Below the pieces are notes generated by a model, which saw only the letters and a list, made by a program, of their open reading frames with translations, did not search any database and was not told the origin of the DNA. A DNA stretch of 39,298 nucleotides from Oscillospiraceae bacterium (lineage in GTDB: Bacteria > Bacillota > Clostridia > Oscillospirales > Acutalibacteraceae), in assembly GCA_009777055.1 (NCBI GenBank), contig WRMQ01000015.1, positions 1-39,298 on the forward strand. Reading direction: 5' to 3'. Position numbers and translations under genes: made by a program. This document shows, piece by piece, positions 1-8,477 of the stretch. Position 1 is the first letter of the stretch. Each line of letters begins with the position of its first letter.

Positions 1-753
1 CCCCCGCCCCCGCTGCTTTCCCCGCCTCCGGTAACGCCACCGCCACCGCCGCCGCCGGTAATACCGGAGCCGCCGCAGCCGCCCTGTCACTGCCACTGCA
101 ATTGCAGCTGCCAGACGGCGCGCCGCTGCGCGCCCCGCCGCTGCCGCCGCTGCGGCATGCTGCTGGATTTCTCCGCCGCGGCGGAGAACCTTCCGGCCAT
201 GGGGAGCGCGGCCTGCGACCCCACCGCCCCGTTGTCGGATGAGCCCATCCCTTATGTTGACGCGGGCCCCGAGGGCCCCACGCTTCCGAAGGTCGCCTAC
301 GCCGCTATGCAGGCGCCCCCTCCCGAGGAGCCGGAGGAATTCGCCGTGCTGCCGGATACGGCCTACGGCTCCATTGAGGATTTTCTCAGCGGGAACACGG
401 GCCGCGGCCGGCTGACGGTGCGCGCGGATATGGCGGGGGGAGGCGCGCTGCCCGGCGCGGCGGTAAGGGTAACGAAGATGATCGGCGGCACACGGTATCA
501 GTTTTATGAAGCCGTCACGGACGCGCAGGGCGAGACAGGCCCGCTGACCCTGCCCGCGCCGGAGCTGAAGCGTTCCTTCGCGCCGCCGGAAGGCGCGGTG
601 CCCTACGCGTTATATGACATAGAGCTGGGGTATCCGGGCGCGGCGGAGCGGATGTACTTCAACGCCATGATATTCCCGGATACGGAATCCATTCAGGAGG
701 CGCACCTGGAGGGGAGCGCCGGGCCGGTCAACGAGGCGGTTTATACCAGATAA
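1..753 (+). CDS. Pro/Cys-rich spore-envelope-type protein, 5' end missing
   Basis: The reading frame is open to the left edge, so the gene starts outside the window. The visible protein begins with a nearly pure proline tract. It is followed at 85-153 by eight cysteines in 23 codons (first five as CHCHCNCSC, the rest spaced by Arg). After an acidic, Pro-rich linker comes a beta-rich region at about 406-740 containing RVTKMIGGTRYQF and YALYDIELGYPG. This resembles the carboxypeptidase-regulatory-like domain that clostridial genes often encode next to SpoIID-like/peptidoglycan-binding proteins; that is recollection, not a search. No enzyme motif is seen. The stop at 751-753 is 30 bp before the next start, suggesting one operon. 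The Cys cluster could bind metal or be cross-linked in the spore coat (inference). Confidence 0.7.
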   Translation, partial: PPPPLLSPPPVTPPPPPPPVIPEPPQPPCHCHCNCSCQTARRCAPRRCRRCGMLLDFSAAAENLPAMGSAACDPTAPLSDEPIPYVDAGPEGPTLPKVAYAAMQAPPPEEPEEFAVLPDTAYGSIEDFLSGNTGRGRLTVRADMAGGGALPGAAVRVTKMIGGTRYQFYEAVTDAQGETGPLTLPAPELKRSFAPPEGAVPYALYDIELGYPGAAERMYFNAMIFPDTESIQEAHLEGSAGPVNEAVYTR

Positions 754-783
754 CAATGCCCGCCAAAGAAAGGGGGCTGCCAT

Positions 784-1041
784 ATGGGCCTCGGCTTGCC
801 GATCATTCCCAGAACGATTACCGTACATCTTGGCGCGCCTACGGCCAGCGCGCGCAATGTCACGGTGCCCTTCCGCGAATACCTGAGCAACGTCGCCAGC
901 AGCGAAATTTACCCCACCTGGCCCGAAAACGCGCTGCGGGCAAACATATACGCCATCACCACCTTCGCCCTCAACCGTGTATACTCCGAGCATTACCGCG
1001 TGCAGGGCTACCCCTTTGATATCACCAATTCCACGAGCTAG
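784..1041 (+). pseudogene. 5' part of split SpoIID-like/peptidoglycan-binding spore protein
   Basis: Start ATG at 784 follows AAAGGGGG at about 770. The 85 residues (GLGLPIIPRTITVHLG..., VPFREYLSNVASSEIYPTW, ending FDITNSTS) match the N-terminal half of clostridial SpoIID-like proteins that carry C-terminal peptidoglycan-binding repeats. The stop TAG at 1039-1041 is artificial: TA is host sequence and the G is the first base of the inserted element. Joining 1040 to 10179 continues the frame as NSTSYDQAFVEGR, the expected family sequence, and gives a 449-aa protein with the segment at 10179-11271. As it stands the product is cut within the SpoIID-like domain. It may be silent in vegetative cells and restored by excision during sporulation (inference), or be a permanent disruption. 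Confidence 0.85.
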
Positions 1042-1065
1042 CTCGTGGCGCAAATAAACCAAACC
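1039..1065 (+). repeat. Left terminal inverted repeat / attL arm of element 1
   Basis: These 27 bases are the exact reverse complement of 10152-10178. With the host half they make an 18-bp palindrome at 1031-1048 (CCACGAGCTAGCTCGTGG). Serine integrase attP sites usually consist of two inverted half-sites around a 2-bp core; TA at 1039-1040 is the likely core. Confidence 0.88.
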
Positions 1066-1110
1066 AGCCCGGAACACCTTGTACATCAAGGGTTTCAGAG
1101 GCTGGTTTTT
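1061..1110 (+). terminator. Terminator-like hairpin just inside the left end of element 1
   Basis: AAACCAGCC (1061-1069) pairs with GGCTGGTTT (1100-1108), followed by TT; inside, CCTTG (1077-1081) pairs with CAAGG (1087-1091). It would stop transcription arriving from the interrupted host gene before the recombinase, insulating the element's genes. No test of function is possible from sequence. Confidence 0.55.
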
Positions 1111-1189
1111 AGCTTCGAAAGGGAATATATGGAATATTTTCCGCGCCGGGAAATAAGTTTAGGTAAGAACTTATGAACGGGGTGGGGAT

Positions 1190-1339
1190 ATGGACGAGGG
1201 CGAAAAGAAAATCACGTTGCCGGAAGAACTGCAAATTGAAATGATGAAGTTCTTTTTAAAAACGTCAATTCCAAGGATGAAACAGGAGAAGCTGGAACAA
1301 GAAAAAGCCGGGCAAGCCGAAAACCTATCGAGCAAATAA
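1190..1339 (+). CDS. 49-aa conserved partner ORF of serine recombinase (element 1)
   Basis: ATG at 1190 after a G-rich ribosome site (ACGGGGTGGGG). The product is 49 aa, charged and probably helical, with the core LPEELQIEMMKFFLKTSIPR. A homologue of 53 aa with LPKQLQIEMLEFFLRTSIPR sits at the same place before the second recombinase at 27270. Conservation of sequence, order and spacing (24 bp to the recombinase here) argues that it is a real gene co-expressed with the recombinase. Serine integrases of intervening elements need small accessory proteins (recombination directionality factors, e.g. SprB of SPbeta) to excise. That role here is inference; a regulator is equally possible. No known domain is recognised. 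Confidence 0.75.
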   Translation: MDEGEKKITLPEELQIEMMKFFLKTSIPRMKQEKLEQEKAGQAENLSSK

Positions 1340-1363
1340 AAAAACGATAGGAGAGGTTAAGGC

Positions 1364-2842
1364 ATGGAAACAGGGATTTATGTAAGGGTATCGACAGAGG
1401 AGCAGGCGCAGGAGGGTTATTCCATCCGAGCGCAGGAGCAAAAGCTAAAGGACTTTGCGAGGATTAAGGATTGGTCAATTTTTAAGATTTATACGGATGA
1501 GGGTATCAGCGGAAAGAACATCACGGAGCGCCCGGCTATCAATGAAATGATTGCCGATATCCGAAGCGGGCTAGTCCAAAATGTTGTTGTGTACAAAATT
1601 GACAGGCTCACCAGAAGCACGGCAGACTTAATTTATCTGGTTGATTTATTCAATGAGCAGGATTGCGCGTTTAATTCGCTTTCGGAGAGCATTGACACGC
1701 AAACGGCTTCGGGAAGAATGTTCTTGAAAATCATTGGGATTTTCGCGGAATTTGAACGTGAAAATATCATTGAAAGAACTAAATTGGGTTTGGACAAGAA
1801 AGTGAAAGAGGGCTATAGCCTATGCACCAACGTTTCAAGCTATGGTTACACAAGAGAAAAGGGGCAAAAAATACAGACAATCAATGAGCAGGAAGCAGAA
1901 ATTGTAAAAGATATTTTTGATATGTACGTAAGTCAAGGAATGTCCTTGATGGCGATTGCAAAGCATTTGAACATATTGAAAATACCAACAAAGAAAGGCT
2001 TTACATGGACGGGCTCGAATGTTGGACGTTTATTATCCAATCACAACTTTATTGGAAATGTGCGTCATCATGTTCGCAGTGGAAAAAGTGCTTGTCAATA
2101 CGAAGGGCAACATGAGGCGATTATTTCAGAAGAGTTATTTGATGAAGCGCAAAAACTTCTTGAAAAAAATTTGAAAGCAGGTAAAACCAAAAAGCCAAGA
2201 GAGGACAATTATTTTTGTGGGATTTTAATATGCGCGAAATGCGGAAGAAGATTAGCCTCCCATTGCGTTTACAATAAATCCGGAGATGAAACAACGTCTT
2301 ATGTGGGCGGCTTCATTTGCCCCAACAAAGATGTGAACGCTTGCGACGCCTCCAGCATGAGCCTGAAGAAAGTGGAAAAAGCCTTTCAAGACTATATTGA
2401 CCAAATATTTGATTTTCGCGTTGCTGATAAAATTGAATTACAGGAGCAGGAGCAAGCAAGGCAAGACCAGCTAGCCCAAATCACGGCATATCAGGAAAAA
2501 CTGCGACAGCTTGACAGCAGAGAGCGAGAAGTCTTGAACCGATATGTCGATAACGAGATTGAGTTTGAGGAATACACGACCATGAAGACCCGTATCCGCA
2601 GAGATAAAAGCTTTGTGCAGTCGGAACTAGATAAACTGCAACTTCCAGAGCCGGAAAAAGCCACAATTTGCAGAGGGGATGTTATTTCAGACCTAAAGAA
2701 AAACTGGCAACACTTGAGCATAACAGAGAAAAGGCAGTTTTTGGTGAAGTTTGTACAAAAAATTGTGATTGTGAATGAAAAAGAACCGGGGAAGCATTGC
2801 GGAACGGTTAAGGTTTTGCATGTGGAGTTTCAATCGAATTAG
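1364..2842 (+). CDS. Large serine recombinase (element 1 integrase/excisionase)
   Basis: 492 aa, start after GGAGAGG. Residues 1-150 are the resolvase catalytic domain: GIYVRVSTEEQ with nucleophile Ser10, then DEGISGK, KIDRLTRS, and ASGRMFLKIIGIFAEFERE. The recombinase domain follows (about 165-270, GYTREKG, TKKGFTWTGSNVGRLLSN). A zinc-ribbon-like segment is at about 285-330 (CAKCGRRLA and later C-P-N-K plus C-D-A), then a coiled coil at about 350-420 as in the SpoIVCA/phiC31/TnpX group. It catalyses site-specific cutting and joining through a phosphoserine link, so integration and excision of the 1041-10178 element. It lies directly inside the left end, reading inward, as spoIVCA does in skin. 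A close paralogue lies at 27437-28915. No inactivating change is seen. Confidence 0.93.
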   Translation: METGIYVRVSTEEQAQEGYSIRAQEQKLKDFARIKDWSIFKIYTDEGISGKNITERPAINEMIADIRSGLVQNVVVYKIDRLTRSTADLIYLVDLFNEQDCAFNSLSESIDTQTASGRMFLKIIGIFAEFERENIIERTKLGLDKKVKEGYSLCTNVSSYGYTREKGQKIQTINEQEAEIVKDIFDMYVSQGMSLMAIAKHLNILKIPTKKGFTWTGSNVGRLLSNHNFIGNVRHHVRSGKSACQYEGQHEAIISEELFDEAQKLLEKNLKAGKTKKPREDNYFCGILICAKCGRRLASHCVYNKSGDETTSYVGGFICPNKDVNACDASSMSLKKVEKAFQDYIDQIFDFRVADKIELQEQEQARQDQLAQITAYQEKLRQLDSREREVLNRYVDNEIEFEEYTTMKTRIRRDKSFVQSELDKLQLPEPEKATICRGDVISDLKKNWQHLSITEKRQFLVKFVQKIVIVNEKEPGKHCGTVKVLHVEFQSN

Positions 2843-2909
2843 GGAGATATCAGCAAGCCCGCCCGGACTTCATGCCAAGACGGGGCGGGCTTGCTTTGGT
2901 GCTCATTGG

Positions 2910-5627
2910 TTACGGTTGCAGTCCCCGCAGGTAGGGATAGCCATTGTTAATTGCGGGGTCAATCGCCCATGTGTTGGTGAAGTCGAAGCCGGTGTAGGAG
3001 GATTGTTGGGTCATTTGGGCAGGGGTGAGGGGGGAAAGGTTATCTATAATTAGACCCTCATGTTTTGCAACGGATAATTCTGACGAATAACTTTTGAGGT
3101 AATAACAATTTCTGATGATATAAGACATGGACTGATTAAAGAGTGTTGTAACAGAAAAAGTGCCACCACCAATTATCCCTTTTGGGTTAGATGCATTTAT
3201 ATCACTTATACTGTAGCAATTAGACATATTAGCTGTAAATGTCGGATACATATAGCCCACTATACCAGCAGCCCGATAACCGCCTATAATATCTCCAGTC
3301 GAATAACAGTCACTAATATAGGCATCAGCTGTTCCAGCGATTCCTCCGGGGCACGCTTCTAAGCCTTCAATAGTTCCGTTATTATAACATGAGCTTAAAA
3401 CTGCTTCATGATTTGGTCCGTTGCCCCGAATTCTTCCGACAATTCCACCGATATGAGCAGTGTTATACTGTGTTGCATTTTTTGCGCATATATACCCAAC
3501 GTTATAACTATGAGTAATTCTTGAACACATTATTCGCCCTGCTATTCCACCCAAGAATAGCTCACTGCCTGAAAACTCACAAGTTATTTTAGCTTTATTG
3601 TAACAGTTGTACAAAAGTCCAAATGAGTTTCCTGCAATTCCACCGACATGAACATATGTGTGATTTTGGACTGATTTCACCTCAATAGTTCCATCGTTAA
3701 TTCCTATATTTTTTATAGTTCCACCTAAATCAGAAATTAGCCCAATCTTAATATTTTCCACCGCGCTTTCGACTATATCAACATTTATTTTTAAATTAAT
3801 AATTGCATATCCATTTCCATCGAGCACACCTCCAAATATTTGGCTCTCTTTGTTATGAATGAAGCCGATTGGCTTCCACTCCCCCCAACTTGCAAGGTCA
3901 ATATCATTCATCAAAATATACTTGCCCGATAGATTGTTCCGCACATTATCCAAATCTTGCGGGGTATAAATGCCGATGTAGCCCTCTGGCACGGTGGTTT
4001 GCGGGGTAACTGGGACGATAAAGCTGTTGTTTCCATTTTGTGAGGCTGACGGTAGTTCTGGCACTTGCTTGTCCAAGTCATTTTCAGCAAGGCTTTCAAT
4101 GTCGGGAATAGGACGTGTGTCTGCTATGCTAAGATTATAAAGAGTTTTTGCAGTTTCTTCAAGTAGATTTGAAGCATTATCAATCCATTCTTGCCCTGCA
4201 TGGCTAAATTCCTTTGCAGCTGTAATTCGGTTTTCTATGGTGCATATCATAAGCCGATAGTACATTATCAAAGAGCTTTGCAGTTTTTTTAGGTTTCCCT
4301 CATTCCTAAAGCCTTCCGTTATAAACTCTGCACCCTGTCCAATCACAATTTTATATGTTGCATTTTGAAAGTCGTGTCCAATCAGATAATGCAAATCAGC
4401 AGAATAGGCGTTAATTAAAGAGCCGAAATAGGGAAGTGCTGATAAAATAGCCATGGATATATCTATTAATGACTTTGCTTTTCCCAGAGGTGTTAGATTC
4501 AATAATTTGTCCACGCCTAAATCAATTAAAAAATCCAAGAATTTTTCTATTGCTGTATCGTAAACTTTTTGCCAATCAGAACTATTTAAGGTTTTTGCGA
4601 GGTCTTGAACTCCTTTTAACTGTTGTCTGGTTTTATTGTTTGTTATGTATCGGTTGATTATATCCTCATTATAAGTTTCTGAGAGCGCTTCAACAAGCGA
4701 TATATCGGTTGTTATCATGCGATATGAAGTTACTATTGTATCTGCCAGCGCTAAATCTGCTTTTATAGGAATTGCTTCCGTGGGCAGATTCAGAATAAAA
4801 TCAAGTGTATCGTTTGCAAACTTAATCAAATTGCTATTGGCGGCTTTTTGAAGTTGACTGTTTCTAAAAGATATATCAAATTGAATAGATTGCAGAAGAG
4901 TATAGACTTCCTCAGCACTTAAATTTTGTAAAGCAGGAGAATCTAAAAACACATTTAATTCTTTTAATTCATTTGCTATTTGCTCTTGAACGAAAACATA
5001 ATCGTAAGCGTTGACATTCAAAGCCTCATGTGTAACCTCTTCTAGTACATCTTCACCTGATGAAAAAAGGTTTAAGCCTCCGGGCCTTAAAACATCTACT
5101 AGGGTGTCGCAGAATATAGATACCCATATTTCAGGGGTTGCTTCAATTTCAACATAGCTATTCGTCACATCTTCCCATGTGAAAGCCTCAAAGAATAATT
5201 TATCAGGCATGATAACCTGCAAAGTATCCGCGGTCCATTTGCAATCTGCCAACATATATGTCAACACAGGGTACGCATGCAATAAAATTTTTCCATTATG
5301 TTGCTTAGCTAATAGTGTTGATGTTCTTCGAAACTCTTTTATCTCTTGATTTTCGATATCAATTTCTATTTTTCGTTGTCCTTGCGAGAGAAAGGCAGTT
5401 GAATTTGAAATAACAACTTTGGTTCTTGTCAATATTCCCAAGTCAAGCGCATCCATATATAATTTGCCATCATATGAATATAAGGTCAGAGAATTTCTAT
5501 TGGTTTCATTGCTAAAAAGGGGTACTGCTGTTTCTATAAAACTTCCTGTTATTTCTGCTTTCGCGGTAAAAACAAGACTTCCCGCCAGAAGAGAAAGAGC
5601 CAAAACGCAAGAAAGAAACCGTTTCAT
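2910..5627 (-). CDS. Secreted GLUG-repeat surface protein
   Basis: 905 aa. The signal peptide is clear (MKRFLSCVLALSLLAGSLVFTAKA). The next 80 residues (LYSYDGKLYMDALDLG...) look like a copper-amine-oxidase-N/stalk-type beta domain. Residues about 150-530 are mostly helical without a recognised domain. Residues about 570-880 contain repeated GLUG-type units with the pattern GGIAG/GGIVGR...NCYN.G.I (e.g. GGIAGNSFGLLYNCYN, GGIVGRIRG, SSCYNNGTIEG, SDCYSTGDI), ending NTWAIDPAINNGYPYLRGL. GLUG domains occur in bacterial adhesins. The ATG overlaps the stop of the lipoprotein gene upstream (TAATG), so the two are translationally coupled. It is A+T-rich relative to the host genes, fitting element cargo. 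A surface or attachment role is inference; no sortase motif is visible. Confidence 0.75.
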   Translation of the reverse strand: MKRFLSCVLALSLLAGSLVFTAKAEITGSFIETAVPLFSNETNRNSLTLYSYDGKLYMDALDLGILTRTKVVISNSTAFLSQGQRKIEIDIENQEIKEFRRTSTLLAKQHNGKILLHAYPVLTYMLADCKWTADTLQVIMPDKLFFEAFTWEDVTNSYVEIEATPEIWVSIFCDTLVDVLRPGGLNLFSSGEDVLEEVTHEALNVNAYDYVFVQEQIANELKELNVFLDSPALQNLSAEEVYTLLQSIQFDISFRNSQLQKAANSNLIKFANDTLDFILNLPTEAIPIKADLALADTIVTSYRMITTDISLVEALSETYNEDIINRYITNNKTRQQLKGVQDLAKTLNSSDWQKVYDTAIEKFLDFLIDLGVDKLLNLTPLGKAKSLIDISMAILSALPYFGSLINAYSADLHYLIGHDFQNATYKIVIGQGAEFITEGFRNEGNLKKLQSSLIMYYRLMICTIENRITAAKEFSHAGQEWIDNASNLLEETAKTLYNLSIADTRPIPDIESLAENDLDKQVPELPSASQNGNNSFIVPVTPQTTVPEGYIGIYTPQDLDNVRNNLSGKYILMNDIDLASWGEWKPIGFIHNKESQIFGGVLDGNGYAIINLKINVDIVESAVENIKIGLISDLGGTIKNIGINDGTIEVKSVQNHTYVHVGGIAGNSFGLLYNCYNKAKITCEFSGSELFLGGIAGRIMCSRITHSYNVGYICAKNATQYNTAHIGGIVGRIRGNGPNHEAVLSSCYNNGTIEGLEACPGGIAGTADAYISDCYSTGDIIGGYRAAGIVGYMYPTFTANMSNCYSISDINASNPKGIIGGGTFSVTTLFNQSMSYIIRNCYYLKSYSSELSVAKHEGLIIDNLSPLTPAQMTQQSSYTGFDFTNTWAIDPAINNGYPYLRGLQP

Positions 5628-6226
5628 TATTTGTAGTCCTCCAACATCATCTTATAGTATTTTTGCCATATAGTTATTAAATTCCCATTTACAGCGTTAT
5701 CCCAATCTTTGTTTGGAATTAATTTCCATTTCCATTTTTCCTTGATTATCTCCATTTCAAATGTTGTAGTCAATACTTCATAATTATTATCGCTCAATTG
5801 TTCTTTAATATTTTCTCTAAGCTGTTTTGAGGCTTCTTCACTTCGCTTTATTGGTGCTTCCATATATTCTATAAATTGTTCTGGACTGCTATTCAAATCG
5901 AATTCCCCAGTCGTTGCTTGTCCTTTTTGCTTTGCAGGAATATCTTTGGTTGCCTCCAAAATTATTTTTTCCATATCAGGCGCAGTAACTGTAACAGTTG
6001 CTATGCCTTTCGTGTCATCGGTATAGGTTAATTTGTCAATCGTATAGGATACTTTTTCATAGAATCCAAATTCATCATTTGCTTCACGATAAATCTCGCT
6101 GTCCGTGATATACTTATAGGCATCTTTGAATTTCCCTCCCTTCGGCGTTGTGCTTGCGCTGCAAGCAGCTAGAATTCCCAGTAGCATCAATGCCACTGCT
6201 ACTAGCAAAATCACTTTTCTCCCCAT
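5627..6226 (-). CDS. Small lipoprotein, unknown function
   Basis: 199 aa if translation starts at the ATG at 6226, preceded by AGAGGGAAAAGG; an in-frame ATG seven codons upstream (6247) has a weaker site. The N-terminus MGRKVILLVAVALMLLGILAAC is a lipoprotein signal (lipobox LAAC, Cys within the first 25 residues). The mature part resembles the many clostridial lipoproteins with a cystatin/NTF2-like alpha-beta fold (VSYTIDKLTYTDD, ATVTVTAPDM, WKWKLIPNKDWDNA), but no named family is assigned. It is coupled to the GLUG protein and probably acts with it at the membrane outer face (inference). Confidence 0.65.
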   Translation of the reverse strand: MGRKVILLVAVALMLLGILAACSASTTPKGGKFKDAYKYITDSEIYREANDEFGFYEKVSYTIDKLTYTDDTKGIATVTVTAPDMEKIILEATKDIPAKQKGQATTGEFDLNSSPEQFIEYMEAPIKRSEEASKQLRENIKEQLSDNNYEVLTTTFEMEIIKEKWKWKLIPNKDWDNAVNGNLITIWQKYYKMMLEDYK

Positions 6227-6301
6227 GCCTTTTCCCTCTTTCTTCATTTCTCAAATTTGCCAAGCATGATATAATCCAATCACCGAGCCAGCCAGCGCGC
6301 T

Positions 6302-6328
6302 AATCGCAAAGTTGCTAACTTGGCGATT
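6302..6328 (+). repeat. Inverted att-like site A beside the tyrosine integrase
   Basis: A 27-bp imperfect palindrome (AATCGCAAAGTT-GCT-AACTTGGCGATT). Its exact reverse complement is at 7669-7695 on the other side of the integrase gene. Such dyads are typical core sites for tyrosine recombinases. Confidence 0.8.
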
Positions 6329-6400
6329 AAAAGAGGAAAAACGAAGATATACAAGGCGTTCCGGCTATCGTGACCAATAATTTGACCACGAAAGCCAAAG

Positions 6401-7492
6401 TTAAAGATAAACGGCAAGGCGTTCCATGCCAGACCGCTTTAATTCTGTAGAGGAATGAACATACCGTTCCAAGGTGAATTTCACCGTGGCATGGCCAAGG
6501 ATTTCGCACAAACTCTTTACGTCCATGTTCTGCTCGATTGCTCGTGTCGCAAACGTGTGCCGCAGTGCGTGGGCGTTGGTTTCTGTCACTTTAGCCTGTT
6601 CGAGGGCTTTCTTAAACTTGGTTTGGAACAGGCGTGGCTCCATAGGCTTGCTTTCGCCTGTTAAAAAATATGAATCCGGCTTCGCTCGAATATTGGAAAG
6701 CAAGCCAATTAGAAAGCTCGGAATTGGTACAAGCCGGACAGAATTCCGGCTCTTTGGCGTGTCAATGATAACTCTGGTTTTGGCTTTACTGTCTGGGTCG
6801 GGGTCTGCAATGCGCTGGATGGTTTTGGTCACGCTGACCATGCCGGCGGTCTGGTCAATGTCTTGCCATTGCAGGGCGCAAAGCTCACCTATCCGAATGC
6901 CAGTGTAAAGCAGTAAAAGGATTCCGGCATTGATTCGATTTGGATTCACCTGTAAAAAGCAAGACAACCGTCGTTGTTCATCGTGCGAAAGCACGGACAA
7001 ATTGCCCGTCTGCGCTTTCGGCCTCGAAATTTCTTCGTGGTCAATATGTATCCCGTGCTTCTTCTCGGCAAAGCGGACAACCTGTAAAAATACGCTCAAG
7101 ATATCCCGCACAGTTTTAGCGGAAAGTCTTTCAGATAGGGCTTTGACAAAGCTATTCACGCTGGCGCTGATAAGCTCATTGGCGTTCCTCTGTCCCCAGT
7201 AGGGCAGGATATGCTTTCGCACAATACAGCTATATTGCACGAAAGATGACTGCTTCAGGCAAAGCTTTTTTTGGTCAAGCCATTCTTCGCAGGAAGCCGC
7301 CCACAAAATCATGCGCCCCTTGGCGATCGCTTTTGTGGGCGGCGCTGCCCGCTTGCTCATGTAGGCTTCTAGCTTCGCTTTCGCTTCACCATACGAATGA
7401 CCATAAACCGATTTATATTTCCCGTCCAGCAAATACCGCCCTTCCCAACGCCCGTCCTTCCGCCTGTAGATACCCCGTGCGCGCCTTGCCAT
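6401..7492 (-). CDS. Tyrosine recombinase/integrase (Tn916-Int/phage type)
   Basis: 363 aa from the ATG at 7492 (MARRARGIYRRKDGRWEGR), preceded by GAGAGGGGCGG; longer in-frame extensions upstream lack a ribosome site. The N-terminal arm-binding segment carries RRKDGRWEGRYLLDGKYKSV, the SAM-like core-binding domain is at about 75-160, and the catalytic domain holds Arg in TGIRIGELCALQW, HALRHTFATRA, LGHATVKFTLERYVH with the Tyr nucleophile. All key residues are present. It is bracketed by inverted 27-bp near-palindromic sites (6302-6328, 7669-7695). It is therefore probably the motor of a smaller unit nested in the serine-recombinase element, or of the conjugative element whose remnants follow. 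Confidence 0.92.
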   Translation of the reverse strand: MARRARGIYRRKDGRWEGRYLLDGKYKSVYGHSYGEAKAKLEAYMSKRAAPPTKAIAKGRMILWAASCEEWLDQKKLCLKQSSFVQYSCIVRKHILPYWGQRNANELISASVNSFVKALSERLSAKTVRDILSVFLQVVRFAEKKHGIHIDHEEISRPKAQTGNLSVLSHDEQRRLSCFLQVNPNRINAGILLLLYTGIRIGELCALQWQDIDQTAGMVSVTKTIQRIADPDPDSKAKTRVIIDTPKSRNSVRLVPIPSFLIGLLSNIRAKPDSYFLTGESKPMEPRLFQTKFKKALEQAKVTETNAHALRHTFATRAIEQNMDVKSLCEILGHATVKFTLERYVHSSTELKRSGMERLAVYL

Positions 7493-7668
7493 AGCCCCGC
7501 CCCTCTCGTAAAGATTTGACCAGAAAATTGACCACGTAAGGCCTTGAAAAAGCCTTCCGAACCCCCGAAAACGGAGAAATCCGGCAAAAAGCCGAAAAAA
7601 TTCAAAAAGGCTATTGCAAAACAGGCATATATATGGTACCATAACATTATGTTAAGCATATATAACAC

Positions 7669-7695
7669 AATCGCCAAGTTAGCAACTTTGCGATT
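7669..7695 (-). repeat. Inverted att-like site B beside the tyrosine integrase
   Basis: Exact reverse complement of 6302-6328, 27 of 27 bases. Because each copy is itself nearly palindromic, recombination between them could either invert or remove the integrase segment. Confidence 0.8.
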
Positions 7696-7757
7696 GTTCG
7701 CGTTGATATTCTATATAATTTACAGTATATGCGCTGAAAACAGAAAATGTTACAGCA

Positions 7758-7784
7758 AGACAAGCCCGCCGGGCTTGTCTTTTT
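7758..7784 (+). terminator. Rho-independent terminator
   Basis: AGACAAGCCC (7758-7767) pairs with GGGCTTGTCT (7771-7780) around GCC, followed by TTTT. It belongs to a gene lost upstream of the TraG remnant or separates the integrase from it. Confidence 0.75.
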
Positions 7785-7840
7785 CGCGCTTTTCATTCCA
7801 AAGTGAAATTAAAGCGCCCCTAAGGAAGCTATATCAAAGC

Positions 7841-8287
7841 GGAAACAATCGAACATTTTTTATCATGGACGAGATAAACGTATATGCTTCCACTGCTTTG
7901 GTAGACCTTGTGAACAAGTCCAGAAGTGCCAATGTGACTTGCGTTTTAGCCACGCAAAGCCTTTCAGACCTCGACGCAGCTGTGAATGAAGCATACAAGG
8001 AGCAAATCATAGAAAACTGTAACAATTATATCGTTTTAAGGCAGAATAGTAGCGTAAATGCGGAACATTGGGCGAATATCATAGGTACAAGGGAAGGAAT
8101 TGAAGTATCCCACCAAATACAACAAATGGGTATGGGAGCCACGGAAACAGGCTTTGGAAGCGCAAAACCCATCAGGGAATACATATTCCACCCTGATGAA
8201 ATTAAGAGACTGAAAACGGGCAAAGCGTTCTTTTTATCCCGCGACTTGGATATTCATTGCAAAGTCAATATCCATAAGCCATTTTGA
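7841..8287 (+). pseudogene. TraG/VirD4 coupling protein, C-terminal fragment
   Basis: About 148 aa homologous to the end of the type IV coupling ATPase of conjugative elements: FFIMDEINVYAS (Walker B region), LVNKSRSANVTCVLATQSL (ATQS motif), NCNNYIVLRQNS, and a C-terminal REYIFHPDEIKRLKTGKAFF. The N-terminal part with Walker A and membrane segments is missing; the sequence in front is unrelated. Cannot function as a coupling protein. It shows that the element once carried, or captured, conjugation genes. Confidence 0.85.
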
Positions 8288-8300
8288 AAGGGGATTTTCC

Positions 8301-8477
8301 ATGTTTGAAACCACGAAACGCGACTTTATCAAATTCGCAAAGACCAATCCGCTGTACTTAGCTTGTTCCGTGGTCTATTTTGTCTTAGCGGTTCTCATGT
8401 TGGGCGCAAACCCGCTTAGCTTCCTACAGTCGCAGTCACGAAGGGAGCTATGCATACATTCAACGAAGACCAGTTGA
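8301..8477 (+). pseudogene. Remnant small membrane ORF after TraG
   Basis: ATG at 8301 after GAAAGGGG, 58 aa with one membrane helix (LYLACSVVYFVLAVLMLG). The last 15 codons run out of frame into the M48 peptidase remnant, so an internal deletion near 8430-8450 probably fused the start of one gene to the middle of the next. Not recognised as a named family. Confidence 0.5.

Larger units (their letters stand above)
7493..7840. other. Non-coding stretch between integrase and TraG remnant
   Basis: No supported gene. It contains the integrase ribosome site, the second 27-bp att-like site (7669-7695) and a strong terminator (7758-7784). The open frame crossing it in front of the TraG piece has no family resemblance before about 7841. 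Confidence 0.6.

Noticed and set aside
784-1041. Independent 85-aa gene with a natural stop
   Set aside because: The stop uses the first base of the inserted element, and the frame continues in the family's expected sequence across the element.
7544-7840. N-terminal part of the open frame running into the TraG fragment
   Set aside because: No family resemblance, and it crosses the integrase ribosome site, an att-like repeat and a terminator; open by chance.
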